From Hevea brasiliensis (taxonomy: Eukaryota > Streptophyta > Magnoliopsida > Malpighiales > Euphorbiaceae), in contig NC_079510.1 in assembly GCF_030052815.1 (NCBI RefSeq), positions 4,489,614 to 4,553,613 of the forward strand: a stretch of 64,000 nt of DNA, given 5' to 3'. Below the pieces are notes generated by a model that saw nothing but the letters and a program-made list of their open reading frames with translations, did not search any database and was not told the DNA's origin. Position numbers and translations under genes: made by a program. Of this stretch, positions 34,292 to 47,017 are shown piece after piece. The first letter of the stretch is position 1; every line of letters starts with the position of its first letter.

Positions 34292-34297
34292 AGTTTT

Positions 34298-34315
34298 TGG
34301 CGCCGTTGCCGGGGA
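34298..34315 (+). promoter_or_regulatory. primer binding site, tRNA-Asp type
   Basis: TGGCGCCGTTGCCGGGGA starts 7 bp after the LTR and is the PBS typical of Athila elements, described as complementary to tRNA-Asp. Confidence 0.85.
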
Positions 34316-34438
34316 TTTGATTTTTTTGTTTGATATTGAACAATTGTTTGTTTGGTTAATTTGGGCATTTTATTTTATTTCTTTTTACCATTTTACTTTG
34401 AGAATTTGTTTATTTTTGTTTTTCAGGTGCTTTATTTT

Positions 34439-35395
34439 ATGAGAAGGACAAAAAGTGAAGAAATCAATTTATTCTTTGACCCAGAAATAGAGAAAACAGC
34501 AAAAGTTTTAAGAGCAGAATCTAAGAGGAGAAAAGCTGAAATTAAGGCTCAACAACAACAAGAAAGAGCACAAGAGCAAGAGGAATTACAAGAAGAAATG
34601 GCCAACAACAACAATAACAACCGCTCTGTGAAAGATCATGCCTATCCTAACATTGGAGATTTCATGCCAAGTATCACAAGGCCAAGAGTAGAAGCTAATA
34701 ATTTTGAACTGAAGCCTGCACTCTGTCAAATGGTACAACAAGCACAATTTGGAGGAAATCCAAGTGAAAGTTCACATGTGCATCTAGCACACTTTCTTGA
34801 GATCAGCAATATGTTGAAGATAAATGGAGTTTCTGATGATGCAATTCGACTCAGATTATTTCCTTTTTCTCTGAAGGACCGAGCTAGAGAGTGGTTACAT
34901 TCTTTGCCACCGGGTTCTATCACAACATGGGATGAACTTTCTCAAGCATTTTTAGCTCAATATTTTCCACCAAGCAAGACAGCTAAGCTAAGAAATGAGC
35001 TGACTTCTTTCAAACCTAGAGATGATGAGAGCTTGTATGAAGCATGGGAGAGGTACAAGGATTTGCAAAGGAGATGTCCACATCATGGGATTCCTAAGTG
35101 GATGCTTGTTCAACACTTTTACAATGGAGTTTCACCAGCTATTAGAAGTACAATTGATGCATCTTCTGGAGGTGACCTTATGGAGAAATCTGAAGATGAA
35201 GCTTTTTCCGCTCTTGATAAAATTGCTTATAACAACTACCAATGGAGTTGTGAGAGGAATGAGATCAAGAAACCAGCTGGTATGTTTGAGCTTGATGCCA
35301 TGAATATGATTAATGCTAAATTTGATGCTTTAACAAGGAAGATGGACAAGCTAAGTATGAAAGTAGATTCTTCAGCTGAAGGTTCTAATGTCTGA
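34439..35395 (+). pseudogene. Athila gag, N-terminal and core part
   Basis: The ATG at 34439 (MRRTKSEE) follows a splice-acceptor-like TTTTTCAG (34418-34425). The first 70 residues are basic and Gln/Asn-rich. A retrotransposon gag core follows (about 34780-35190) with REWLHSLPPGSITTWDEL and FLAQYFPP. The frame ends with a TGA at 35393 and the sequence continues in another frame from about 35388, so gag is broken by a frameshift. Confidence 0.85.
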
Positions 35396-37301
35396 TGAAG
35401 TTGGAGCTGCAAATGTCAATTGTGCAGCAGATTTTTCTGCACTTAATCAAGATTTTTCAAGTGAGCAAGTGGATTATGTGGGGAACTACAATCAAAGACC
35501 AGGTGGTAACTCATTTTCTGCAACTTATGATCCAGCATGGAGAAACCACCCCAATTTCTCTTGGGAGGTAGACAAGGGCAAAATCAGAATTTTCAAAGAA
35601 CCTTACGGATATCAACAAAATCAGAATTTTCAGCAGAATAGAGGCCCCCCTCCTGGAATTTCTAAACCTCAAAATGCACCTGCTCCACCTCTACCACAAC
35701 AAGCACAACTAGACAAGACAGCTAGATTGGAATCTATGATTGAAACTCTACTTGTGAGCCATCAAAGTCAACAAGAAATGATTTCTCAATTAGCATCTAA
35801 AGTAGATCAAATGGCAACACACAACAAGATGTTAGAGAATCAGATAGCTCAACAAGCTAGCTCTTCAAGTAACAAAGCATTTGGGAAGCTTCCTAGCCAA
35901 CCAGAAAATTCAAGGGAGCATTGCAAGGCTATTACATTGAGAAGTGGAAAAATATTGAAGGATGGAGATAAAAAGATTGAAGAGAAAGTTGAAGAAAAGA
36001 AAAGCAGAGAAGGAGATGAACAAACTGAAGCTGAAGTTAGAATTGAAGCTGAGAAAGAAAATTCAGTGGAAGAAAAAGGAAGTAAGGAGGGGGAGAGCAA
36101 AGAAGAAGAGCCCAAATACGTTGCACCTAAAGCCTACATGCCACCTTTACCATTCCCACAAAGGTTTCAGAAAGCAAAATTGGATAAACAATTTGGGAAG
36201 TTTTTGGAGGTATTGAAGTCTTTGCATGTGACTATTCCTTTCACTGATGCCTTAGCACAAATGCCTTCATATGCCAAATTTTTGAAGGAGATTTTATCTA
36301 ACAAGAAGAAATTGGAGGAATTTGAGACTGTAGCTCTCACGGAAGAAAGCAGTGCTATTTTGCAAAATAAGCTTCCACCCAAACTGAAAGATCCTGGAAG
36401 TTTTTCCATACCATGTCACATTGGGGATATCAGTATAGATAAGGCTTTGTGTGATCTTGGAGCCAGTGTTAGTCTGATGCCATTGTCTATCTATGAGAAA
36501 GTGAAGATTGGAGAAATGAAGCCTACTACCATATCACTACAGTTAGCAGATAGGTCTATTAAATTTCCAATTGGAATAATTGAGAATGTTCCTCTAAAAG
36601 TTGAGAAATTTTTCATACCAGTGGATTTTGTGGTATTGGAGATGGAGGAGGATGTACACATTCCTATTATTCTTGGTAGACCTTTCCTTGCTACTGCTGG
36701 AGCTGTGATTGATGTAAAAAATGGGAGACTTACATTGGAAGTTGGGGAAGAGAAAGTTGAATTTAATTTGTTTCAAGCAATGAAAAAGAAAGATGATTCA
36801 AACTCATGCTTGAGAGTTGATGTGATAGATGAAGAGGTTAGAGAAGTGCTTAAAAAGCAACATCCTAAAGATCCCTTAGAAGCTTGTTTGGTTCATAACA
36901 TCAAAAAAGGGGATGAGATTGAAGAAGCTGCAGAATATGCTACAATTTTGGAAGGAAATCCACCTTTGCCTATGGCTGATATTGAAAAGATTGGGAACTT
37001 GAAGCAAGATACAACTCCATCATCAAAGCTTGAGAAAAGTGAAGCACCTAAGGTAGAGTTGAAACCTCTTCCAACAAATCTCAGGTATGCTTTTCTAGGT
37101 CAAAATTCTACATATCCTGTGATTGTTAGTGCTAAATTGACTGATTGTGAGGTTGAAAAATTATTGAGAGTTCTTAGGAAGCATAGAAGGATAATTGGTT
37201 ATACCATTGATGATATTAAAGGAATACATCCTACGTGTGCATGCATAGAATTTTGTTGGAAAATGACCATAAAGCCTCTCGAGAATCACAAAGGAGATTG
37301 A
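35388..37301 (+). pseudogene. Athila gag C-terminus, protease, start of RT
   Basis: This frame begins where gag is broken. It contains WRNHPNFSW-like nucleocapsid sequence, a coiled coil, a Lys/Glu-rich linker and the protease-like domain (about 36390-36780) with CDLGASVSLMP and ILGRPFLAT, the form usual in Athila. The RT begins after about 37080 (LRYAFLG). A frameshift near 37245 closes the frame at 37301. No intact CCHC knuckle is visible. Confidence 0.85.
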
Positions 37302-38099
37302 ATCCAAATATGAAAGAGGTTGTGAAAAGGAGATCTTGAAATTGCTTGATGCAGTATTATTTACCACATTTACGATAAGAATTGGGTAAGTCCGATCCAT
37401 GTTGTACCTAAGAAAGGGGCATCACGGTAGTGAAAAATGAAAATGATGAACTAATACCTACAAGAAGCTGAATCGATGGAGAATGTGTATAGACTATAGG
37501 AAATTGAATAAGGCAACTAGAAAGGACCATTTTCCATTACCATTTATAGATCAAATGCTTGAGAGACTAGCTCATCATTCTTATTTTTGCTATTTGGATG
37601 GCTATTCAGGGTTCTTTCAGATCCCTATTCACCCGATGATCGAGGATAAAACTACCTTCACATGTCCTTATGGTACCTTTGCATACGAAGGATGCCATTT
37701 GGACTATGTAATGCCCTGCTACATTTCAATGATGTATGATGTCCATATTTTCTGACATGATTGAGGGTATTATGGAAGTGTTCATGGATGATTTTTCTGT
37801 GTATGGTAAATCTTTTGATGAATGCTTATCTAACTTGTATAAGGTTTTGCAGAGATGTGAAGAGTTCAATTTAGTTTTGAATTGGGAAAAGTGCCATTTT
37901 ATGGTACAAGAAGGAATTATTTTGGGACATCTTGTGTCAAACAGGGGTATTGAGGTGGATAAATCAAAGGTAGAAATTATTGAGAAAATGCCACCCCTAA
38001 CATCTGTGAAGGGAGTGAGGAGTTTCTTGGGGCATCTTTGGATTTTATAGGAGATTCATCAAGGATTTCTCTAAGATTTCTAAACCTCTTACCAATTTA
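37245..38099 (+). pseudogene. Athila reverse transcriptase with frame breaks
   Basis: The RT continues in pieces in three frames: CIDYRKLNKATRKDHFPLPF (37483 on), YSGFFQIPIHP, CPYGTFAY and, from 37736, the catalytic VFMDDFSVYG. At least four frameshifts or small indels fall between 37245 and 38100. The order of motifs is normal. The Met-Asp-Asp catalytic form is the one common in Athila, so only the frame is lost. Confidence 0.85.
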
Positions 38100-39965
38100 T
38101 TGAGTAAAGAAGTGGAATTTAATTTTGATACTAATTGTATGAATGCTTTTTGCAGGATAAAGGAAGCTTTGATATCTGCTCCTATTATGCAGCCACCCGA
38201 TTGGTCATTACCTTTTGAGTTAATGTGCGATGCTAGTGATTATGCCATTGGGGCTGTTTTGGGACAAAGGAAAGATAAGAAGGTGTATGCAATATACTAT
38301 GCAAGTAGGACCTTAGATGATGCTCAAATAAATTACTCTACTACAGAAAAAGAGTTTTTGGCGAGAGTATTTGCAGTAGACAAATTCAGGTCCTATCTTG
38401 TGGGGTCTAAGGTAATAGTATACACGGATCATGCAGCTATCAAGTATCTCCTTCAGAAAAAAGAGGCTAAAACTAGATTGATAAGGTGGGTGTTACTCCT
38501 TCAAGAGTTTGACTTGGAAATTAAAGATAAGAAAGGAGTAGAAAATGTGGTAGCGGATCATCTATCTAGATTGAGGCAAGAACAAGGAGACAATTTGGGA
38601 AAAGAGCCCCCAATAGATGATTATTTTCCTGATGAGCAACTGTTAGTAATCATGAATGCACAAGTCCCTTGGTATGCAGATTTTGTGAACTATCTAGTGT
38701 GTGGAATCCTTCCACCTGATCTAACATGGCAGCAAAAGAAGAAATTTCTTTTTGATGTGAAGGATTATGATTGGGAGGAGCCATTTTTGTTCAAGAGGTG
38801 TGGAGATGGGCTGATTAGAAGATGTTTAGCTGATGAGGAGATAGGGAATGTTATCAAAGATTGCCATTCTTCACTTTATGGGGGTCATATGAGTGTGACA
38901 AAGACTGCAGAAAAAGTTCTTCAAGCAGGGTTCTTTTGGCCACACATGTTTAAGGATGTGAGGAAGTTTGTAAATACATGTGATAGGTGTCAAAGGATGG
39001 GTAATATCTCAAAGAGAGATGAAATGCCCCTCCAAAATATATTGGAAGTGGAATTATTTGATGTGTGGGGCATTGATTTCATGGGACCTTTTCCATCATC
39101 CTTGGGACACAAATACATTTTAGTTGGAGTAGATTATGTGAGCAAATGGGTTGAAGCTATACCATCTCCAACTAATGATGTAAGAGTTGTGATTAAATTC
39201 CTTAAAAAATTCATTTTTACAAGATTTGGAACTCCATGTGCCATTATAAGTGATGGAGGTTCTCATTTTTGCAACCATCAATTTGAAAGATTATTGCAAA
39301 AATATGGAGTGAAGCATAAGATTGCAACACCCTACCATCCACAAACTAGTGGTCAAGTGGAGATCTCCAATAGAGAGCTGAAAAGAATTCTTGAGAAAAC
39401 AGTGAATAGTTCAAGGAAAGATTGGTCACTAAAGTTAGATGATGCTCTTTGGGCCTATAGAACAGCTTTTAAAACCCCTATTGGAACTACCCCATTTAGA
39501 TTGGTTTATGGGAAAGCTTGTCATTTACCTTTGGAGTTGGAGCATAGAGCATATTGGGCCATAAGAACACTGAACTTTGACTTAAAAACTGCAAGAGGAA
39601 AAAGAATGCTGCAACTAAATAAACTTGAGGAACTTAGACTGGATGCTTATGAAAATGCCAAGCTTTACAAAGAAAGAACTAAGAGATGGCATGATAAGCA
39701 TATTAGGAGGAAAGAATTTCAGGAAGGTGATGTTGTTCTTCTATACAACTCTAGGTTAAGGTTATTTCCAGGAAAATTAAAGTCAAGATGGTCAGGACCC
39801 TACACTGTTATAAAGGTATACCCCTATGGAGCTGTTGAGATAGGTAATGAAACCTCAGGGACTTTCAAAGTTAATGGGCAGAGATTAAAGCATTATATTG
39901 TTGGAGAACCCACGCAAAGGGTCGTAGAGGTTTCATGGCTTAGTTCTCCAATCAGGGATGCTTAG
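38100..39965 (+). CDS. Athila RNase H-integrase, open 621-codon frame
   Basis: RNase H comes first ([43 protein letters not shown]). Integrase follows with an HHCC finger ([13 protein letters not shown]), catalytic Asp in WGIDFMGPF and IISDGGSHF, Glu in [13 protein letters not shown], and a C-terminal [11 protein letters not shown] region. The frame is unbroken to the TAG at 39963. It is the best preserved coding stretch of the Athila element, but it has no own start and depended on the upstream frame. Confidence 0.88.
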   Translation: MSKEVEFNFDTNCMNAFCRIKEALISAPIMQPPDWSLPFELMCDASDYAIGAVLGQRKDKKVYAIYYASRTLDDAQINYSTTEKEFLARVFAVDKFRSYLVGSKVIVYTDHAAIKYLLQKKEAKTRLIRWVLLLQEFDLEIKDKKGVENVVADHLSRLRQEQGDNLGKEPPIDDYFPDEQLLVIMNAQVPWYADFVNYLVCGILPPDLTWQQKKKFLFDVKDYDWEEPFLFKRCGDGLIRRCLADEEIGNVIKDCHSSLYGGHMSVTKTAEKVLQAGFFWPHMFKDVRKFVNTCDRCQRMGNISKRDEMPLQNILEVELFDVWGIDFMGPFPSSLGHKYILVGVDYVSKWVEAIPSPTNDVRVVIKFLKKFIFTRFGTPCAIISDGGSHFCNHQFERLLQKYGVKHKIATPYHPQTSGQVEISNRELKRILEKTVNSSRKDWSLKLDDALWAYRTAFKTPIGTTPFRLVYGKACHLPLELEHRAYWAIRTLNFDLKTARGKRMLQLNKLEELRLDAYENAKLYKERTKRWHDKHIRRKEFQEGDVVLLYNSRLRLFPGKLKSRWSGPYTVIKVYPYGAVEIGNETSGTFKVNGQRLKHYIVGEPTQRVVEVSWLSSPIRDA

Positions 39966-40976
39966 AATTGGAGTGGAAGGTCAAGCTTAAGACCCTAAAC
40001 AAGCGCTTCTTGGGAGGCAACCCAAGCGTATCCTTTTATAGTTCATTAATTTTCCATTTCATTTCATTTTCAGTTTTCACCCTCATTAATCTCAAAAGTG
40101 ACATTTGTTTATCTTTTGTAGGCCATTCATGAAGATTGGGCAAGTTTACACTTGTGGCAAAAACAAAGAATTGAAGGGAAGCAAGTATAAGCAACATTCT
40201 GCACTTTATCCAGTGCCTGTGAATAGTAACACCTTTAAACTTGTGCTAAATTGATGATGTTGCAATATACTTGATAGCACATGTTTGATTTTGTGTTTTG
40301 TGTAAATTCTGTGGAATGCAACTTGAATGAGGATCAATTTTGATATTTAGGACTGATGTGAGCTTTATTGAAGTGCAAAAATAATGTTTGTTGAGTTTCA
40401 CCTTTTAGTGTATATATAATTTTGTAGTCTGATAGGAATTTACATGTTTTTGTTTAAATTGCTGCTAGTTTTTGTAATCTGCAGATTTTTATTACTGTTC
40501 ATGCTACTGTTCATGCTGCTTAAAAGGTCAATTTCTATATCTTTTTTGCAATTTTTGATTGATTGGAACTTGTCTCAAATGCTGCTGAAAATGTGCTTTT
40601 GGTACAAGATCAGAAAGGAGATCATTTCATTAAGTGTGCAAAAGGTAGTCACAATTAGTGCCTTAATTGAAAAAATGCTTGCATGAGCTAAATGAAAATA
40701 TATTGTGTTTGATGAGTGCTAAGAGATGATGAACTTAAATCCCTCAATTTTATGGTGTTTGTGTGTATTTGGTAATTGCTGAGGGTCATGATAGAATTCC
40801 ATAGCTTGTGGACTGTTTTTGGCAAGCAAAACCACAATTTTTCCCAAAACACTGAAACTTGCTGATGACATTGCTTGTCAAGCAGAGTCTTAAGCAAATT
40901 CTGCTGAACCTTATGCTTAACCCCAAGCATGGCCCATCTTACAACAAGTCTGCCCCACAATTTAAAATAGCCCAAG
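39966..40976 (+). other. post-pol spacer of Athila element
   Basis: No gene is seen. It contains a short hairpin shortly after the pol stop (40009-40026) and then AT-rich sequence with poorly conserved short frames. Confidence 0.6.
40009..40026 (+). promoter_or_regulatory. hairpin CTTGGG-AGGCAA-CCCAAG after pol stop
   Basis: A perfect 6-bp stem with a 6-base loop sits 44 bp after the pol stop codon. I recall very similar GGGAGGCAACCC words at the same place in other Athila elements, which suggests a conserved RNA signal; its role is not known to me. Confidence 0.5.
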
Positions 40977-43274
40977 ATGTCCGCCAATTTTCCAAAAGCC
41001 TCCCCCACACTCCTGATAAACCTCGTCGACTCCTTTCCCACGCCATTTTTAGGCAATCTTCAGAAGCCGAAAGGTTTCTTTCCTTTCATTAAAATGGTAA
41101 GAACTAAAATGTGGTCTTCCCACAAACCCAAACTCAGCAAATTTCGACCTAAAATGGGTACTCCATCCTCATTGCCCACAAACCCTAACCCCAGCCCCAG
41201 TCCGCCGCTCCCTCAGTCACCGCCACCACAAACACCGCTATTACCTCAATCGCCACCACCTCAGTCACCGCCACCACCCCCAAGCCAGATACCACCTCTC
41301 ATTCCGCCGACTCCCCTTTCGCCGCAAACCGAACCGCAAAATGAAACACCAATTCTCGACACCCATTCCCCAGAACCAGTGCCTGAGCCTGCGCCTACTC
41401 AAACGAAAACCAAAGGTAAAACTAAAAGGGCTGCAGGTAGACCCAAGGAAACCCCTGTCGGAAAACGAAAACGAGTACCCTCTGTTCCTTTCGACCTAAA
41501 TTCTCCACCTCAGCCGTCCTCTGAACCAGTCAGCAAAAGGACCAGGTCTTCCTCGCAAACCCCAACACCAGTGGTCCAAACACCAGTACCTCAGTCTCCC
41601 TTACACTCTCCAGCACCTGCATCATCTGCAGATAATATCGAGGAGGTAATTTCTCCATTACCTTGGGCTTTTAGGGATATGGCTATGAAAAAGGCCTATG
41701 AGAAATTAGTTTCTAAAACCATTTTGGCAAACAAGTATATGGATGAGCAAATTTTGAAAGAATTAGGCATTTATGACTCTGTATTTGCCTATTTGAATGC
41801 TGTTAGCTGGACTGATTTTGCTAAAATTAGGGAACCAGTGTACAAGGATTTAACCCTGGAATTTTTGAGTTCCTTAAGGCTGAGTTTCAAACCAACAGTG
41901 CCTGAACATAAAGATATGATATATTTTCGATGTGCTGGAATTGATAGGGAGTTAGACATGGCTGCTATGAATGCAATTTTTGGTTTTCAGGATTCGGGGT
42001 ATAAAAACATTGAGTGGCAGCAAACTGTTTATGACCCTGTTCAGTGCGGAAGGATATTGCACCTTTTGGGGTTATTATAGGCAGAGGACGACAAAAGCCT
42101 CTAGGATAGTTGACCATGTATTGAAATACCTCCATAGGTTCATTTCTTACCTTTGTTTTAGGAAGGGGACACGATACTTGATATTGTGGGTCTTTGGTGA
42201 CTTGTTTCTCTTGTGGTGCATGAAAGAGAGAAAACAAGTAAGCCAGCCCATTTCATAGCTACTCATTGGCACCAAATTGTCACAAAGCATACTAAAGGTA
42301 GTATAGTTTTTGGGGGTATATAAGCTATAGCAAACTCATTTAGCTTTGATGCTAGTCTATATAAATTCTTTGCCAGTTTACGGAATCATATATAGACAAA
42401 CACAATGTTCTTTGCATATGGATGTTTGTGAGAAAATAGGCCATACCTATACTGCATTGCGGACATCCACGATACCACCGGTACTACAGACCCCACTACC
42501 TTTACACCACAGTAACCATAACCAACCACTACCCCAGTTTTGTGAGACATTTTATCCCTCTTAATGTCACACCCAGGGGCCCACTCAAGCCCCTCTATGG
42601 GTGGCCTTCTTGCAGTACCCTTCTAGAGGCCGGACCTGCGACTCACAAGGTACTGTCCGCTTTGTGGAATTAAATCCCTTCGCCCTGCAGAGCTAGGATT
42701 CGAACCCTTATCACTCACGGATTTGAGCTCAATTGGTGAGAGGCGAAGCAAATCCGTGAGTGATAAGGGTTCGAATCCTAGCTCTGCAGGGCGAAGGGAT
42801 TTAATTCCACAAAGCGACTGTGAGTCGCAGTCCGGCCTCTAGAAAGGCCACCCATAGAGGGGTGTGACACTTAAGATCCTTGGAATCTAGAATAACAAGT
42901 TTCACTGTCCAACCATCTGTTCCCTCACCTGACAACACAGAAATTCTTGCTACCTTGAAGAACTTAGAAATCAAAATTGAAACCATGGGTCAGTGTGAGT
43001 TAACCAAAAGAAGAAGCTAGAAAAGAAACTTAAAAAGAGATTTTTATCTCTTAAAAAGAAACAGAAGCAACATCAACTTCAAATGTTGGAGCTTTACAAC
43101 AAACTGGCCCAATCCTACAACAACTTATATCATTGGGGCCAAGCCATGTTTCAAGAAATGAAAGACCTCATAGAAAATTTGGAAACTGCTTCTGAAGCTT
43201 CGGATCACAATGAACCTACTGCAGAACACAGGCGGACCACGATCAAACAACAAAGCCTTGATAGCAGAGCTTGA
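40977..43274 (+). pseudogene. Athila extra ORF after pol (ATHILA ORF-1 / env-position)
   Basis: The clear frame runs 40977-42080; a good start is the ATG at 41094 (MVRTKMWSS). It encodes a basic N-terminus, a long Pro-rich stretch (about 41160-41400), a basic KRTRS segment and then the conserved part with KAYEKLVSKTILANKYMDE and LTLEFLSSLRLSF, which matches the ATHILA ORF-1 family (PF03078, recalled). After a break at 42080 the similarity continues in other frames (FRKGT, LFLLWCMKERK). A foldback element is inserted at 42565-42869, and a C-terminal coiled coil follows (43083-43274). It occupies the envelope position, but I see no signal peptide or transmembrane segment. Confidence 0.75.
42565..42869. 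mobile_element. foldback element with tRNA-like A and B boxes
   Basis: The 305-bp unit starts TGTCACACCC and ends GGGGTGTGACA and is flanked by a perfect CTTAA on both sides (42560-42564 and 42870-42874). Its arms, about 140 bp each, are nearly complementary around a short loop near 42725-42740. The right half, read forward, has GAGCTCAATTGGTGAGAG (A-box-like) and, about 40 bp on, GGGTTCGAATCC (B box). The left arm holds the B-box sequence inverted. It resembles an inverted dimer of a tRNA-derived sequence with LTR-like termini. Confidence 0.8.
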
Positions 43275-45438
43275 TCAGTAGCAGCAGTTTTAATTTCTGT
43301 TTTAAGTTTATTTTGTAATCTGTTTATTTTAGTTTTCGAACTTTGGTACTAGTTGTAATACTTTGGTAATTAGTTTTTATGATTATACTTGCACTTCTTT
43401 CCTTTAGTTTACTTTATTTTATTTTCTGCTATGGACATAGATACTCTGTGAATGTTTTTTTTTTTGGTTTAATTTTTGATTTAACTATTAGATTTTATTT
43501 CTTTACACTTTTTCATTTTCTTGCACATTATTTTTGCACTTTATCTTTTCTTCAATCCTAATTTTGCTGACATTGATGAGTTGCACAAATTTTCTTTGAG
43601 CCACACACATTTCCACATCGATTGCAGTATGACTTCCCTTACACCATTTAAGCTTATGGTATGTTACCAATGCTTATGCTTTCGCTTTACCCTATGCAGC
43701 AGGTTAAGCAATATCTTAAGCAGTGTAAATCCATACATTTGGGATACTTTTTCACATTTTTTCTCTCTAAAGCTTCATTGTTAATATCATTTTGAGCTAA
43801 TTTTGAAATACTTGAGCTTATATTGATTTAATCCCCAATTGTATATATTTCATTAATTGATTAGTTCACACAATTTTGCCCATCTTTGCATTCATTTTAA
43901 ACATTGAGGACAATGTTTCATTTGAGTTTGGGGGTGAGGGCAAAATTTTTGCAAAATTTTTAAAATTTTCATTCATTCATTTGTTGCATTTCATTCATCC
44001 ATATATAGATAATCCATACACTTATACATATACCACACACATGTCTATACCCATATACATACATTTGCATATAGTTTTCATATAGATTACACTTAGTTTT
44101 AATTTGATTTATGCATTCATTTTAGGATCATGCATATCATAAAAATAAATTTTTACCTTGTCCTTAGAGGATTGAGAATTGCTTTGAAGAGCAATTGAGC
44201 TTACTTTTAGAAGGGTTTGATGGATTGAAAGTTCTAGATAGGTGCAAAGTTATTAGATTCTTGCTTTAGTTTATATCTTCTTAGCCAAGGGCCACCCAAT
44301 CAATTGCATTGACTTTGAGTGCTTAGAGAAAACTCTAGGGTGAGAAGTAGCTAATTGATGTCTCACCAATCCTAGAACAATCTTTCTAAACCTTTCAAGG
44401 CGAAATCATAGCATACACTTGAAAAAGAAATGATCTAGGCATTCTTTGAATTTTAAACCCACGTTTTAGCCTTAGCCAACCTCACTTCAAAATTTCCTTT
44501 GAAACCAATTTGAGCCTACATTTATCCCTCTTATTTCTTTGGAACCCACATTAATACCTAGCCATAAACCCAAACACTTACCTACCCTCCATGAGAATAA
44601 TTCTTTGAGTGATAGATACATATAAATAAAAAATTAATAAAAAAAAATAAAATAAAAAAAATGATAATAATTAGTTGGGAGAAGTGATTCAAAAAAAAAA
44701 AAAAAAAGCTAGCAAATTCAATTATGGTATGTAAAGTAATTCACCACCCAAGTACACAAAGAAATGAGTTTGGGGGTGAATTGAAAGCGACAATTATAAT
44801 TCAAGTCAATGATATTTATGTAGTCCCTCTAAAAGCTTCAAAATTATATGCTAGCATTAGTGAAAAGTTGTAAAGTTCCTTCTCCCAATTGATTTAAAAA
44901 AAAATAATAATAAAATAAAAAATATTTTGTGTATCTTGATCTTTTAATAATTTGATTATTCTCATATTTTGTTACCTTTATCCTTTCTTGTTAACCACAT
45001 TATCACCCCCTTAGCCACATTACAACCCTTGAAAGTCCTTTTGATCTTTTGATAGTGTTTTGCTACATTAGTGGAGATTGGAATAGGAAAATTGCCTATG
45101 GGATTGTGATATCATTAATCCATTCATTTACTTCCATCATTATTTGAGATACTTTAGCTTATGGATTACCCTATAGTCTATTTAGGCACGATTATTCTTG
45201 TGATTGATTGGTTTGGGCTTGATGATATGGATAATTGACCCAAGGCTAAGCGGTGATAACTTTGGTAAGGATTAAATTCTTTGCATCTTGAAAGTGGGTA
45301 TATGGTTTGTTGGTGGCTAAAGGTAAGCTTGAGAGTTTGGATAAGTAATTTTCATGAATTTAAGGTAAGGTACCCCAAATTGTATTAATTGTTTTTAATT
45401 TGCTTGAGGACAAGCAAAGGTTTGAGTTTGGGGGAATT
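43275..45438 (+). other. 3' non-coding region of Athila element
   Basis: No gene is seen in 2.1 kb of AT-rich sequence. GAGTTTGGGGG, the core of the PPT, occurs three times: 43924-43934, 44766-44776 and 45424-45434. Only the last abuts the LTR. A-rich and AATAA runs lie at 44620-44710 and 44890-44930. Confidence 0.65.
45421..45438 (+). promoter_or_regulatory. polypurine tract of Athila element
   Basis: TTTGAGTTTGGGGGAATT directly precedes the TGTTACACTC of the 3' LTR. Confidence 0.8.
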
Positions 45439-47017
45439 TGTTACACTCACTTCATATAGGCATTTTAGAGTAGTTTTGCATCCATTTTGCCCTTATATTT
45501 TAGTATATTTTATGTTTTTAGCTTTATTTTAGTTTATTTGTTAACTTTAGATACTTTATATTTGATTTTTGTAATTTTGTTGTTTTTTTATAGGATTTTG
45601 TGGCAAATCGAGGATCAATGAGTGCAATAGGAAATAATTTGAAGAGATTTGAAGTTCTTTAAGCATGGAGGAAAGTTGAAGAAATCAAGCCTTGAAAGAG
45701 CAAACTAGCCGAAATTTGCTTGAGACTTTGCTTAAGGTCATGCTTAGGGTAAAGCGGCAGTACTTAAGGAGCAGCACAAGTCAAGCACCAGCAGAAGAAT
45801 CCATTCTACTCTAAGTCTGCCGAGATTTGCTGAAGGTCTGCTTAACCTTAAGCAGACAGTGTGACTAGAAGCTGAAATTTGCTAAGAAGCTGCTTATGGT
45901 TAAGTCGAACCCTAAGCATACTGCCCAGAACGTGAAAAATGCTGCTGACTTGGATAATTTTACGCCTCATTTCCTATTCACTCCTTAGCTGTTATTTACT
46001 TTTAGGGTAGTTTTTTAGGACCATATAAATTCATCATTTCCTTATTTTTGCCACAAGAGGAAGGGAGGAAAAAAAAAAGGAAAGAAAATTTAATAGAAAG
46101 AGAGAGAGAAGACGCCATTTTCTTTTGGGGAGGAGCTACTGCACAATGTTTGGAGCTCCAGAAACAAGAGACTTTGGTTCTTCCACAGGTTTTCTATTTC
46201 AGTCCTCTTATCATGTTTTCCTTTACTTTTCCATCAATATTTCTTGTAAATACCATCATGAGTGAGTAATTTCTTTAGATTTCAGAGTTGGGAAATATGT
46301 CTTAGATTAATTTGTGGATTTGGATTGGGTATTTCCTTATTTTATATGAATATGAGTTTTGATTCCTTCCTTGTGTGCTTGATTTACTTGCCTAATGTTG
46401 GTACCCATTGGGTATTGTGTTAATCTTTGGTTGAAGGACCGAAAGGTGAAAGTTATTGATGGGTAATCATGGATTGGAACTTAAAATCACCTAGATTTAG
46501 AAATAAACTAGGACTTTAAGAGGAATTAATTATTGGTTACAAAACTTAATGGGTTTTAAAGTAATCAAATACATACGAAAGTAGGTTTGGTTATTTTAGA
46601 ATACACTTTGATTTGCTTGAAAAAGATATCAAAAGGATTTAGAATCAATTTCCTTCAAACTCTATTTTTCCCTAAAAATTGGAATGCCCAAGACAAATCC
46701 CAATTAATTTATGCATAAACCCCCAACTCTGGAATCAATTTTTACCATAATTAGACTTTCGTTTAAATTACCCATTGTTAATTTTAGTTTAATTGCGAAC
46801 TAGAATTAGAATTTATTTGTTTGCTCTTTACCCATTTCAATTAGATTAATCAATTTACCTTGCTCATTTACATTTAACATTTATTCATTAATCATTAGCC
46901 CAAATAATCGCTTCATTCATAGTTTAGTAATCAAACAGCAAATCCTCGTGGGAACGATACTTGATTCATCACTTTATTACTTGAGACGACCCGTATACTT
47001 GCGGATAAGTCACATCA
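45439..47017 (+). mobile_element. 3' LTR of Athila-type element
   Basis: A 1579-bp copy of 32711-34291, ending GTCACATCA. The next five bases AATCT (47018-47022) repeat the left flank, so the Athila element is complete at both ends (14.3 kb) and was inserted as a unit. Confidence 0.95.

Noticed and set aside
42723..42790. Genuine tRNA gene
   Set aside because: A- and B-box-like words exist, but I could not fit a full cloverleaf, and the sequence is part of a foldback element.
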